A stretch of 23,009 nucleotides of DNA. It comes from Pseudomonadota bacterium (GTDB lineage Bacteria > Pseudomonadota > Alphaproteobacteria > UBA2136 > UBA6156). Below the pieces are notes generated by a model, which saw nothing but the letters and a program-made list of their open reading frames with translations, was not told the DNA's origin and made no database searches. Of this stretch, positions 1 to 8,024 are shown piece by piece. A program made the position numbers and the translations under genes. The first letter of the stretch is position 1. Every line of letters begins with the position of its first letter. The DNA lies in the NCBI GenBank assembly GCA_009927255.1, contig RFNJ01000155.1, positions 1 through 23,009 on the forward strand, read 5' to 3'.

Positions 1-113
1 AACTTCCGATCGCCATAGGGCTTTTTGTCGCCGAATTTGCCGCGGGATTTATCGCCGAACTTGCTTGCGCGTGGTCCTTTGTAGGGGCCTTTGCTGCGGC
101 GGGAGTCGTCCAT
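1..113 (-). CDS. N-terminal fragment of a basic, FGDK-repeat protein (possible RNA-modifying enzyme)
   Basis: Read on the minus strand from an ATG at 113, the frame is open to the window edge and gives 37 residues. They are rich in Lys, Arg and Gly, with two KFGDK-like units separated by SRG. An in-frame TAA at 156-158 lies upstream, so 113 is the first ATG, although a TTG at 128 is also possible. Low-complexity basic tails of this kind are common at the N-termini of alphaproteobacterial rRNA pseudouridine synthases, SpoU-type rRNA methyltransferases and some DEAD-box helicases. That is known only by analogy, because the catalytic domain lies outside the window. The Shine-Dalgarno match is weak. 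I am fairly sure that it is coding and unsure what it encodes. Confidence 0.5.
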   Translation of the reverse strand, partial: MDDSRRSKGPYKGPRASKFGDKSRGKFGDKKPYGDRK

Positions 114-290
114 GGAGTGGGCTTTCAACTGATTAAAAAATGGGCAACTGGTGATTTAGCATCCCTTGGAGGGTTTGCATAGAGGAATTTTGCCTTGACC
201 TTCCATAAGATAGCATCATACACATTATCTAGACTTTGCCTATGCCTCACCCTGCCTTCCCGTTAACCCCTCCTGTCAGAGGATACTACC
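114..290. other. Divergent intergenic region
   Basis: This AT-richer spacer separates the minus-strand fragment from the plus-strand gene at 291. A TTGACC at 195-200 could be a -35 element, but the best -10 at about 18 nt (TACACA, 219-224) is poor. I see no RNA gene or repeat here. Confidence 0.3.
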
Positions 291-689
291 ATGGAAGATC
301 CTGTCGCCCAAAATCAGGCTATCACGCAGCTGATCGATGACCTTACCGCACTTGACCTAACAGCAATTACCAACCCCAACATTCAAAAAGGGTTGGCAGA
401 AATGCGCGAACTGAGTATCAGCGCTCTGTGTGGTTCGCTAGGTTCATCAAAGCAGCTTATGTCGAGTCACATCATACCAACAATTGCCATGACTGTTGTT
501 GCTATTGAGCGGATGCGTAAAAGAGGAACCGTCCCACCTAGCTGGGAGTCGACACTCACAAAAATGGATGGGCTTCTAGATAGGCTAGAAAAAATGAGCA
601 GAGAGAACGGCGTTGCCTTGAGAATAAGTTTTGGAAGCACCGCAGAAGGAAAACCTGCGCCCATCCGCTTTGGCAAGCCAACAAGATGA
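291..689 (+). CDS. Hypothetical protein, 132 aa, cytoplasmic
   Basis: I do not recognise this family. The ATG at 291 is preceded by AGAGGAT (278-284), a good ribosome binding site at 6-7 nt spacing, and a strong terminator follows the stop, so it looks like a complete single-gene transcription unit. The protein has no signal peptide or clear membrane segment. The first 60 residues read as short amphipathic helices, a mildly hydrophobic stretch lies near residues 63-75 (IIPTIAMTVVAIERM), and a charged helix follows near 90-105 (MDGLLDRLEKMSREN). The C-terminus is basic and Pro/Gly-rich. Base composition is lower in G+C than the cyclophilin unit next to it, which may point to a different origin. 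No function can be assigned. Confidence 0.7.
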   Translation: MEDPVAQNQAITQLIDDLTALDLTAITNPNIQKGLAEMRELSISALCGSLGSSKQLMSSHIIPTIAMTVVAIERMRKRGTVPPSWESTLTKMDGLLDRLEKMSRENGVALRISFGSTAEGKPAPIRFGKPTR

Positions 690-697
690 AAACGCAC

Positions 698-733
698 AAG
701 CCCCCTTTGAACAATCAAAGGGGGCTTGGTGTA
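698..733 (+). terminator. Intrinsic terminator, possibly bidirectional
   Basis: AAGCCCCCTTTG (698-709) and CAAAGGGGGCTT (716-727) form a perfect 12-bp stem with a 6-nt loop, 8 nt after the stop at 689. A tail containing TATTTTTT follows on the plus strand. On the minus strand the stem is followed by GTGCGTTTTC, so it may also end the opposing transcript whose last gene stops at 747. Confidence 0.9.
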
Positions 734-746
734 TTTTTTGGGTTGA

Positions 747-1154
747 TCATCTACTGCGGAGGTAATCGGCGAGGGACATGCAGAAGAGGCCGACCATCGC
801 CCAGCCGATGGCCATGTAGAGAGGGATGCCGGTGGGGTTCCAGCCTTCGACTGCGGTGAATACCCAGACCGGGCCGGCGAGGGCGAACCAGACTTCCATT
901 CCCCAGCCCGACAACCCACACAGCGCGGCGAAGAAGGCTGACCAGCGGCCGTGCACCCAGATGCTGGCGGCCAGCAGGGCGGCCAACAGCAGCAGGCAGA
1001 GTTCGGGCCTTTGATAGCCGAATAAAATCACCCCGCCCATGGTGCTGTTAAACCCCGCTTGCCAGAGCAGGCGCCCCAGCGGCGTGTGGCGCTCGGGCCA
1101 GACGTTGGCCCAGAACAGCCATTCGGCTTGTTGGCGCCAGCGGGGTTTTGTCAT
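747..1154 (-). CDS. Small integral membrane protein of unknown function
   Basis: The product is 135 aa with about three hydrophobic segments: residues 50-65 (LCLLLLAALLAASIWV), 70-100, and 112-128 (LYMAIGWAMVGLFCM). The N-terminal third is Trp/Arg-rich (WLFWANVWPER) and probably cytoplasmic or amphipathic. The order of a Gly-Trp-Gly-x-Glu helix, a Trp-Val-Phe turn and a GIPLY membrane segment resembles several families of small uncharacterised membrane proteins, but I cannot name one. The ATG at 1154 begins only 10 nt after the stop of the upstream cyclophilin gene, so the two are probably co-transcribed. The shared unit says little about function. Confidence 0.7.
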   Translation of the reverse strand: MTKPRWRQQAEWLFWANVWPERHTPLGRLLWQAGFNSTMGGVILFGYQRPELCLLLLAALLAASIWVHGRWSAFFAALCGLSGWGMEVWFALAGPVWVFTAVEGWNPTGIPLYMAIGWAMVGLFCMSLADYLRSR

Positions 1155-1164
1155 GATTCAGCCC

Positions 1165-1755
1165 TTATTTGGTGGCGGCTGGGCTGGCTTCGTCGGCGGC
1201 GATAGTCATTTTAACAATAGTATCGGGGTTGGTGACGGTGCCGTTTTGGGCGGGGTTGCCTTTTTTGATGTTATCGACCAGCTCCATACCTTCTGTCACT
1301 TGGCCCCAGACGGTGTATTGGCCATCCAGCCCCGGATTATTGGCGAGCATGATGAAGAACTGCGCGTTGGCGCTGTTGGGTGCCATGGTGCGGGCCATGC
1401 TGACCACGCCGCGAATGTGGGACATTTGGTTAAACTCGGCTTGCAAATCGGGCTTGGTGCTGCCGCCGATGCCGTCGCCATTTGGGCTGCCGGTTTGCGC
1501 CATGAAGCCTTCAATTACGCGGTGCCAGAGCTTGCCGTTATAATACCCTTCGCGGGTTAATTCTTTAATTCTTTCAACATGCTTGGGCGCTTGTTGGGGG
1601 AACATTTGGATGGTAACGCGGCCATCTTTGAGGTAGAGGTAGAGGGTGTTTTCAAGGTCTTGCGGTTGGGCGATGGCAGCTTGGGACATGAGGAGGACTC
1701 CGGTGATTATGATAATGTGGGCGAAAGTTTGGGCGAGGATTTGGCGGATGTTCAT
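1165..1755 (-). CDS. ppiA: Exported cyclophilin-type peptidyl-prolyl cis-trans isomerase
   Basis: The product is 196 aa. Residues 1-29 are a Sec signal peptide (hydrophobic core IIIITGVLLM, likely cleavage after AIA), so the enzyme should act in the periplasm on proline bonds of exported proteins. Cyclophilin motifs follow in order: LWHRVIEGFMAQTGSPNGDG with the catalytic-site Arg and Phe, then MARTMAPNSANAQFFIML, then YTVWGQVTEGMELVDNI. Length fits bacterial single-domain PPIases. The start at 1755 gives a proper signal peptide although no clear Shine-Dalgarno precedes it. A large inverted repeat (1782-1832) lies just upstream. The symbol ppiA follows from periplasmic location and is a family-level assignment. 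Confidence 0.93.
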   Translation of the reverse strand: MNIRQILAQTFAHIIIITGVLLMSQAAIAQPQDLENTLYLYLKDGRVTIQMFPQQAPKHVERIKELTREGYYNGKLWHRVIEGFMAQTGSPNGDGIGGSTKPDLQAEFNQMSHIRGVVSMARTMAPNSANAQFFIMLANNPGLDGQYTVWGQVTEGMELVDNIKKGNPAQNGTVTNPDTIVKMTIAADEASPAATK

Positions 1756-1781
1756 GGTTGGTTTTTCTGTTGGTTATAGGG

Positions 1782-1832
1782 CTGTTTAGCAGGTTTGGGG
1801 GAAATTGCAAATAGCCCCAAAGAACTAAACAG
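1782..1832. repeat. Two-tier inverted repeat upstream of the cyclophilin gene
   Basis: CTGTTTAG (1782-1789) pairs with CTAAACAG (1825-1832). Inside it, TTTGGGG (1794-1800) pairs with CCCCAAA (1815-1821). The element lies between the cyclophilin start (1755) and the -35 box of the tRNA-Tyr promoter (1838). It could be an operator or a 5' leader hairpin for the minus-strand unit. Confidence 0.6.
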
Positions 1833-1837
1833 CGCGG

Positions 1838-1866
1838 TTGACAGCAGCCCCCTGCCCCGCTAGGTT
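1838..1866 (+). promoter_or_regulatory. Promoter of tRNA-Tyr
   Basis: A consensus -35 TTGACA (1838-1843) and a -10 TAGGTT (1861-1866) are separated by exactly 17 bp. Transcription would start near 1873, about 5 nt before the tRNA. The spacer is very GC-rich (AGCCCCCTGCCCC). Confidence 0.75.
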
Positions 1867-1877
1867 CCCGCCCACGT

Positions 1878-1963
1878 GGTGGAATACCCAAGCGGCCAAA
1901 GGGGACTGACTGTAAATCAGTTGGCTTACGCCTTCGAAGGTTCGAATCCTTCTTCCACCACCA
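1878..1963 (+). tRNA. tRNA-Tyr (anticodon GTA)
   Basis: The acceptor stem GGTGGAA (1878-1884) pairs with TTCCACC (1953-1959). Discriminator A1960 and an encoded CCA (1961-1963) follow. The anticodon stem-loop ACTGA-CTGTAAA-TCAGT places GTA at 1912-1914. A long variable arm is present, as expected for bacterial tRNA-Tyr, and the T arm is GAAGG-TTCGAAT-CCTTC. Confidence 0.97.
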
Positions 1964-2147
1964 TAAATTTAAAAAGCAAGGCTCTCACGAGGATCTCTGC
2001 TTCCTAATTCTTTGTTTGCAGAGTTGGTGCCGAGCTACGACGAAGGTTCAACCCGCAGGGCGACCATTCAAAGTGGCGAAGCCTTACCAACTTATGGTCA
2101 ATCCTTCTTCCACCACCCCTCTTCCAACTAAACGCTACGTATTTTAT
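1964..2147 (+). other. tRNA-Tyr downstream region with a copy of the tRNA 3' end
   Basis: The last 18 nt of the tRNA without its final A, AATCCTTCTTCCACCACC (1945-1962), recur exactly at 2100-2117, a period of 155 bp. Between the copies lie CTCTGC/GCAGAG (1995-2000/2018-2023) and GTTGGT/ACCAAC (2023-2028/2086-2091), which could fold an RNA. CGAAGGTTC near 2041 also echoes the T arm. I see no convincing ORF. It may be a processed downstream RNA, an old attachment site, or tRNA gene debris. Confidence 0.6.
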
Positions 2148-3482
2148 TTACAACCGAATATCCACAAAAGCCCGCTGCCGCAGCTCGCGCATAAATCGCC
2201 GCGCATTCAGTTCAAGGCGGCTCTCGGTCAAGTTGGTGCGAATCCGCTCGCGGTATTCCTCCAGCTTAGCTGGTAGCACTTCCCGTGTGCCCGCCACAAA
2301 CACCCGCGCCACATTGCCACTCACCGGCACATCATCGCTCCAGCGGCCCACCTTCACATTCGCCAGCGCCGCTTGCAGTTCGGGCTGCAAGTCGGCGGTG
2401 GTCACCCACCCCAGCGCAATGCTCTCGGCAAAGCCTTCAGCAAATTGCTTTTTGTTAAAATACTCACGCACCGCCACCGGCGTATTTAAATTGCGGCTGG
2501 CCGTTTGCAGTTTATCCCGCAGCGCCTGCTGGGCTTTATCATCCGCTGGCTGCGGCGCCGCCAGCAAATAAAGCTCCAATTGGGTCTGCGGCGTAGTGGC
2601 CAAAGGCTTGGTGGTGCGCACATTCTCAAGCTTAATCAAGTGCCAACCCATCGGGGTGCGGATCGGCTCGCTCACCTGCCCCGGCTGCAATTTATCCAAC
2701 GCATCCTCCAGCTGCGGGTTCAACTCCCCGCTGCCAAACCAGCCCATCCGCCCGCCGTTCAGCGCACTTTTATCATCGCTATAAGCCTTGGCCTGCTCGG
2801 CAAAATTAGCGCCTGCGGTAATCTTGCCGCGCAAATCTTGCAGCTTGGCCAACTGCTCACGGTCAGCCGCGCCTTCCGCCGGATTCAACATAATCATGCT
2901 AATCTCTCGCTCCAAAACATGGCGGCTTTTCGCCAACTGCTCAATCAACTGGTCAAGCTCGGCGGTGCCCACCTGCACGCGGGGCCGCAGCTCAATCGCC
3001 ACAATTTTCTGCCATTGCACTTCCGCCGCCACCTTGTCATTGGCTGCTGCCTCAACCCCACGGGTTAGGCTGGCCCACGCTGGTCCAGCCGCCGCACGCG
3101 CATCCGCCCGTGCCTTGGCAATCTCTGGCTTGGTCAAGGCTAAACCATTGGCCGCCGCAAACTGGCGCTGCAATTCCTCATCAATCATCCCCGCCAAAGC
3201 CCGCCGCTCCACTGCCCGCCGCTGCTCGGCACTGGGGCTTGCCAACCCCAGCTGCCGCAAATTCAACTCACTCCGCGCCCGCAGTTGGCTCAGCGTAATC
3301 CCCTGGTCATTCACCACCGCCACCAACCTATCTTGTCGAGATAGGGCAGGGGCTGCCACCTTGCTCGAACTCACCGTCTTACTCGCAGTCACCTTAGGCA
3401 CCGTGCCCGAAGCAGCAAACCCCACCGAACCCGCCAGAGTCAAGCACACAACCACCACCAAACCAACTATCAAACGCACCAT
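2148..3482 (-). CDS. surA: Periplasmic chaperone SurA (parvulin-type)
   Basis: SurA escorts unfolded outer-membrane proteins, notably LptD, through the periplasm. The ATG at 3482 is preferred over an upstream TTG (3506) because GGGGGTGA lies just before it and a signal peptide follows directly (LIVGLVVVVCLTLAGSVGFA). The product is 444 aa. After a low-complexity linker comes the SurA N-terminal chaperone region (about residues 50-170, starting LVAVVNDQGITLSQL). A first parvulin domain follows (about 194-288) with the signatures GGRMGWFGSGELNPQLEDAL and PIRTPMGWHLIKLEN. A second, more degenerate parvulin-like region spans about 300-410 (LGWVTTADLQPEL). It follows lptD closely, which is the conserved alphaproteobacterial order. 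Confidence 0.93.
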   Translation of the reverse strand: MVRLIVGLVVVVCLTLAGSVGFAASGTVPKVTASKTVSSSKVAAPALSRQDRLVAVVNDQGITLSQLRARSELNLRQLGLASPSAEQRRAVERRALAGMIDEELQRQFAAANGLALTKPEIAKARADARAAAGPAWASLTRGVEAAANDKVAAEVQWQKIVAIELRPRVQVGTAELDQLIEQLAKSRHVLEREISMIMLNPAEGAADREQLAKLQDLRGKITAGANFAEQAKAYSDDKSALNGGRMGWFGSGELNPQLEDALDKLQPGQVSEPIRTPMGWHLIKLENVRTTKPLATTPQTQLELYLLAAPQPADDKAQQALRDKLQTASRNLNTPVAVREYFNKKQFAEGFAESIALGWVTTADLQPELQAALANVKVGRWSDDVPVSGNVARVFVAGTREVLPAKLEEYRERIRTNLTESRLELNARRFMRELRQRAFVDIRL

Positions 3483-3513
3483 ATTCACCCCCCTTTTAAT
3501 ACCCAACTATACT

Positions 3514-5625
3514 CTAATTTTCGTTATCCCCCAAGCTCAGCAACTCCACGTTCAGCAAATAATCCGTGCTCGGCTGCACATCCCCGCTGGTAAAGCCGCG
3601 CCGCCGCACCACCAGCTTCAGCAAATAGCAATCTTCGCGCCAGCTCAGGCCACCTTCCGCCAGCAGCACTTTGCTGTTACGCAGATCGTTGCGGCTTTGC
3701 GCTTCAAAGGCCATTTTCTCGGTCAGCGGCAAGCGCATCCGGCTGGTAAATTCATCGGTATTGTTGTCAAGATAGCTATGGCCAACGCTCACATAAGCCT
3801 TCTTCACATCACCCAACCGCAAGCTGCTATCCATCCGTCGCGGCGCAAAGCTGCCATGGTCAAGCCGAAAGCGGCTGCTCAGCGTTAGCCACGGCACAGG
3901 GTTGGCCTCCGCTTGGCCCACCCAATCCGAATCCTTCGTTCCCGCACCTCCATCCAGCGGCAAAGTGGTGTCATCAAATTTCCGCAAACTTTGCCCCACA
4001 AACAACCGCCAGCGGGTGTTGTCCGCGGTGCCCCAGCGGTTATCCAAACCATACACCAACCGCGGCCCGGTTTCCACGCGGTCAAGCCCCGCAAAGCGCG
4101 AAGCTTCAAACAAATTCCCCGTATCCAGCTCATACGCCGCGCTATCCTCATTGGGGATTTTCTGCCCCACGTTCCCCCCACGCGGCGAAATCGCCGCCAT
4201 CACCAAAGGCGTAATACTATGGTTGCCGCCAGGCGAAAGATACGGCTTCTCCCACAACATATTCACCTCCGGCAAAGCCCGCGTCACAAAGCCATCGCGC
4301 GTCGGCCCTTCGGTGGCATAAAAGTCCAAGCGCCCAGTGGCCCCCACCGTCACCTTGCTGCCATCATCCAGCCAAAATGGCCGCCGGAATTCCGTGCTGC
4401 CAATCACCCGCCGGCTTAAGTCACCACGGTCGCGGTAAAGGCTGGTCACGTCCAACCCCGCATCAACCTGCCCGCCCCACACATCCCACCACCGCTCCAT
4501 TTGCAGGCGCGGCAAAACCTGCGCGGTTTGTGCGGGGTCACGGCTGGCATTCAAGTCCTGAAAATAGGTGCCGGAAAGCGCCACATAATGCTGCTCCCCC
4601 CCATCTTCGGCATAAAGGGTGGAAGCCAGATACGGGTCATTGCGGTTAAAAAACTGGTTCAGGTAATTATCATCATTCGCCACCTCGCCATTCACCCCAA
4701 TCCGCCGCGTGGTATCAAAATCCTTCTGCGCCACAATGCTTAAGTGGTTGCGCACCCGCCCCACGCCGGTATCATTCAAAAAGCTGGCCTTAATCTCACT
4801 CTCCGTATCAATCCCCACCTGCCGCCGCTCGGCCAACAGCTGCGCACCACGCGCACTCATCAACCGCGTCCCCAACGTATAATCCGCATTCTCATCAGGC
4901 GAATAAACATACCCCCGCAGCGTCAATTCATCACCCAACACGCTCGACTTCCCGTACATCGGCGGCAACAAGCCACTCTGCGCCTTGCGCTCACCCAACG
5001 GGTGCCGAAACCACGGCAAATACATCACCGGCGCCCCATAAACCCGCATCGTCGCATTGCGGTAAGTCGCCTGGCTGCTGCTCTGGTCATAAGCCACTTG
5101 CCCAGCCCTAATTTCCCAAGGCCGCGGCCCACCCTTGGGGCACTCCGCACACGGCGAGTACACCACATCCTCCATTCTGTAAGTCGTGCCCGAAACCTCC
5201 GCCCGCTTGGCCCGCAGTACATCCCCCAGCACCGGCACCCGCAGGCGCAGCTGTTGCAAAGCTCCTGCCCGCAAGTCGCCGCGCAGTTCCAACTTTTCCA
5301 CCGTCAGCACATTGCCCTGCGCATCGCCATAGCGTACGTTGCCTTCAGCCAAAACCATCCCGCTTTCAATGTCATAGGTAATCTTATCCGCCCGCACCTC
5401 ACCCGGCTCACCGCGCACCAGCACTTGGTTATCAGGCTCGCCTACCGCCACCACGCGGCTGGCCGAAGTATCATAGCTCACATCCGCCGCCTCAAGCTCA
5501 AACGGCAACTGCCCTGCATCTTCAGTCGATGCTTCCTGCGCCCCCGCCGCCAAAGGCAGCAACACCACCGCCAGCAACCAAGGCCAAACGGTCGCACGCA
5601 GCAAGGGCAGGGCAGGGGGGCGCAA
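3514..5625 (-). CDS. lptD: LPS-assembly outer-membrane protein LptD
   Basis: LptD is the outer-membrane beta-barrel that inserts lipopolysaccharide into the outer leaflet, working with LptE. The 703-aa product has a signal peptide (residues 1-29, ending AAGA), an OstA/LptA-like beta-jellyroll domain (about 42-150, ELEAADVSYDT through KLELRGDL), and a C-terminal barrel with the family signature YGAPVMYLPWFRHPLGER. Cys159 and Cys162 (SPCAECP) and Cys666 (REDCY) fit the disulfide scheme that locks this protein. There is no in-frame ATG near the N-terminus. The TTG at 5625 is the best start, with only a weak purine-rich sequence before it. surA follows, and lptG ends 91 bp upstream. Confidence 0.93.
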   Translation of the reverse strand: MRPPALPLLRATVWPWLLAVVLLPLAAGAQEASTEDAGQLPFELEAADVSYDTSASRVVAVGEPDNQVLVRGEPGEVRADKITYDIESGMVLAEGNVRYGDAQGNVLTVEKLELRGDLRAGALQQLRLRVPVLGDVLRAKRAEVSGTTYRMEDVVYSPCAECPKGGPRPWEIRAGQVAYDQSSSQATYRNATMRVYGAPVMYLPWFRHPLGERKAQSGLLPPMYGKSSVLGDELTLRGYVYSPDENADYTLGTRLMSARGAQLLAERRQVGIDTESEIKASFLNDTGVGRVRNHLSIVAQKDFDTTRRIGVNGEVANDDNYLNQFFNRNDPYLASTLYAEDGGEQHYVALSGTYFQDLNASRDPAQTAQVLPRLQMERWWDVWGGQVDAGLDVTSLYRDRGDLSRRVIGSTEFRRPFWLDDGSKVTVGATGRLDFYATEGPTRDGFVTRALPEVNMLWEKPYLSPGGNHSITPLVMAAISPRGGNVGQKIPNEDSAAYELDTGNLFEASRFAGLDRVETGPRLVYGLDNRWGTADNTRWRLFVGQSLRKFDDTTLPLDGGAGTKDSDWVGQAEANPVPWLTLSSRFRLDHGSFAPRRMDSSLRLGDVKKAYVSVGHSYLDNNTDEFTSRMRLPLTEKMAFEAQSRNDLRNSKVLLAEGGLSWREDCYLLKLVVRRRGFTSGDVQPSTDYLLNVELLSLGDNEN

Positions 5626-5716
5626 GCAGGCTTTTCTTTTAATTGGCTTTTTACGTTAGCCAAAATCGTGCGGCAACTTCACGCCGCCGTCAATCAGGCA
5701 GCCATGCAACAGCCGC

Positions 5717-6877
5717 CTATTCCTCACGCAGATGTAGCAAAAGCGCCGCCGCCAACAGCAACGCCGCCAGCGTGGGCAGCCACGCCGCCAGCATCACATC
5801 CAGCCTGCCCGCCAGCCCATAAGCCGCCGCAATATTGCCAAACAGGTAAAACCCAAACCCCAGCCCCAAGCCTGCCAGCACCACCCCCGCCATACCCTGC
5901 CCACGCACAAAGCGCAAGCCAAACGGAATCGCCAGCACAAACATCGCCAAAGCCAGCGCGGGCAAAGCCAACAGCTTGGCATAAGCCATCGCATGGCGGC
6001 TGGCGGGGAAGCCACTCGCCTCCAAAACCCCAATAAACCGCCGCAATTCCCACAAACTCAGCGTGCTCGGCGGATTAAAACTCGCCTGAATCTGGCTCGC
6101 CGTCAGGCTAGTTGGCAAGCTCATCAAGTCCTCATGGGCAATCTCTTGCTGGGGAGAGAGCAAAAACGTATCCCGCAACATCCACCGCCCATTTTCAAGG
6201 TCAGCCTGTTTCGCGTCCAACCGCGCCAAAAAGTCGCCCTGCGGGCTAAACGCAAACACCGTCGCCTGCCCCAAATTTTGGCCATTTGCCGCCACGGTTT
6301 GCCCATAAATAAAATAGGTGCGGCGCCCCTCGGGGCGGCTGCCCCCCATCTCCTCCTGCCGCAGCCAAATGCTCCCACCGTCGGTCACTAAACCCTTCAC
6401 GGTGTTGGGGAAAACCTCGCCATACCACCGCTCATAGCGCTTCAAAAACGTCGCCGCCAACGGGTTCACCACCAACAACGCACTCACCCCCACCAACGCA
6501 CACATCAGCAGCGGCGCCAGCACAAAGCGCCGTGCGGGCAAGCCACTCGCCCGCAGCGCCACCAGTTCATAACGCTTGTTCAACTGGTTCAGCCATACCA
6601 AGGTTGCCAGCAACACCGCAAACGGCAAAAGCTGCAACAGCAAGTCCGGCATCTTCAGCAAGCTCATCATCGCCGCCTGCCCCATCGGAATATTCTTCCC
6701 CGCCAACTGCCGCAACAGCTCCACCACATCCACCAAATAAATCACCACCCCCAACGCCAACAGCGTTAGCAAAAACGTCGCCAGCCAACTCATCGCCAAA
6801 TACCGCCCAAGAGTGGGCGCATACCCCCGCCGCAACGCGCCACTATGATGATGCAAACTCAACATCCCGCTAGCCAT
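5717..6877 (-). CDS. lptG: LPS export ABC transporter permease LptG
   Basis: LptG pairs with LptF and the ATPase LptB to extract LPS from the inner membrane and push it along the LptA/C bridge to LptD. The 386-aa product has the YjgP/YjgQ layout. Three N-terminal membrane helices contain the characteristic VIYLVDVVELLRQL near the first. A periplasmic domain spans about residues 145-265, and three C-terminal helices follow (ALPALALAMFVLAIPFGLRF onward). The ATG at 6877 is chosen over a TTG at 6898 because ATGGCTAG overlaps the lptF stop by 8 nt, a classic coupling arrangement. lptB and lptC are not in this window. Confidence 0.9.
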   Translation of the reverse strand: MASGMLSLHHHSGALRRGYAPTLGRYLAMSWLATFLLTLLALGVVIYLVDVVELLRQLAGKNIPMGQAAMMSLLKMPDLLLQLLPFAVLLATLVWLNQLNKRYELVALRASGLPARRFVLAPLLMCALVGVSALLVVNPLAATFLKRYERWYGEVFPNTVKGLVTDGGSIWLRQEEMGGSRPEGRRTYFIYGQTVAANGQNLGQATVFAFSPQGDFLARLDAKQADLENGRWMLRDTFLLSPQQEIAHEDLMSLPTSLTASQIQASFNPPSTLSLWELRRFIGVLEASGFPASRHAMAYAKLLALPALALAMFVLAIPFGLRFVRGQGMAGVVLAGLGLGFGFYLFGNIAAAYGLAGRLDVMLAAWLPTLAALLLAAALLLHLREE

Positions 6878-8024
6878 GGCGCACGCTTTCACCCGCAATC
6901 AAGCCACCCCGATTCGCCCACCAGCCCAAAACCCCACTCGCCACAATCGCCACCATCGGCAGCGCCCATTGCCCCCATAAAATGGCCGGATTCCCACTCT
7001 CCGCCATACTCCCCAGCGCCATCAGCGCCGCTACGTAAAGGATAGCACACACCCCCGCCGCAACGGTAAGCCGCAAACTGCTCACCTGTCGCCGAGCGGG
7101 CCGCAACAGCCACCCCGCCGCAATCGCCACCATCGGCAGCGGTGTTAAGGGCCACAGCAAACGCTTATGCGCCTCGGCCAGCAGCTTGCCCCGCTCGCGC
7201 GCATCGGTGGAAGTTTCCGCCAAGTTCAGCAACTCCGGCAACAAATACTCCTCCTTATTCCGCGCCCGTGGCTCCAGCGCCTTCATCCCCAGCCGCTGCC
7301 GCACATCAAGGTTATAGCTGGTAAACTCCAACATGCTCACCTGCTTCCCCCCAATCTCCTGCCGTAAGCCATTCTTCAGCAACAGCTGCGGATACCCATC
7401 CGCCCCCACCGTCACCTCAGCACTGCGCGCATACCACGTCACCGGCTTGGCAGGCTCGCGCGTATCATGCACCAAAATCATCTCCAGGCTGGTCGGCGTC
7501 ACCCGCTTCTTCAAATAAATCATCATGTCATCACCCAGCTGGTTAAAGGTGCCTTCCTCCAACAGCAACTGCCCCTCTTGGTTGCGCACATTGTATTGTA
7601 AATCCTTAAAAGCCCTGCTGCTGCGAGGCAACCCATCCAAATAAAGCCAATAACCAAACGCACACGCCACCAAGCTCCACGCCAGCAGCGGCCACAGCAT
7701 CACCGGCCCTTGGCCACTCGCCAGCACGGCGGTAATTTCATTGTCATCCTGCCAGCGCCGCAGCGCATAACAGCACCCCGCAAATACCCCCAGTGGTACA
7801 ATCATCGTCAGCAGCATCGGCACCAGCAGCACTGCCAGCTGCAAAAATGTCCAAAGCCCCAAGCCCTTATTAATAATCAAATCCAAAAAGCGCAAACTCT
7901 GCAACAACCACACCACCCCCAAAATAATCACCAGCGCCGCCAAGGTGGGGCGCACCGCCTGCCAAAAAAAATAGCGCGAAAGGGTCATCATCGTAGGCTG
8001 CAGCATAAATCCGCTTGCCATCAT
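6870..8024 (-). CDS. lptF: LPS export ABC transporter permease LptF
   Basis: This is the partner permease of LptG, 384 aa, with the same fold: N-terminal helices (TLAALVIILGVVWLLQSLRF), a cytoplasmic coupling region (YALRRWQDDNEITAVLASGQ), a periplasmic domain (about 125-270) and three C-terminal helices. It is first in the cluster lptF-lptG-lptD-surA. The start is uncertain. The tandem ATGs at 8024/8021 lack an ideal ribosome site. ATGs at 8006 or just before TLSRYFF would match usual family N-termini better. A 5-codon ORF with a good AGAGGA overlaps the ATG at 8024 and may couple translation into it. Divergent from pepA across 60 bp. Confidence 0.9.
   Translation of the reverse strand: MMASGFMLQPTMMTLSRYFFWQAVRPTLAALVIILGVVWLLQSLRFLDLIINKGLGLWTFLQLAVLLVPMLLTMIVPLGVFAGCCYALRRWQDDNEITAVLASGQGPVMLWPLLAWSLVACAFGYWLYLDGLPRSSRAFKDLQYNVRNQEGQLLLEEGTFNQLGDDMMIYLKKRVTPTSLEMILVHDTREPAKPVTWYARSAEVTVGADGYPQLLLKNGLRQEIGGKQVSMLEFTSYNLDVRQRLGMKALEPRARNKEEYLLPELLNLAETSTDARERGKLLAEAHKRLLWPLTPLPMVAIAAGWLLRPARRQVSSLRLTVAAGVCAILYVAALMALGSMAESGNPAILWGQWALPMVAIVASGVLGWWANRGGLIAGESVRHG

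Noticed and set aside
4744..6036. 430-codon plus-strand frame
   Set aside because: It is antisense to lptD and lptG, full of His/Pro/Arg typical of a shadow frame in GC-rich DNA, and has no ribosome site.
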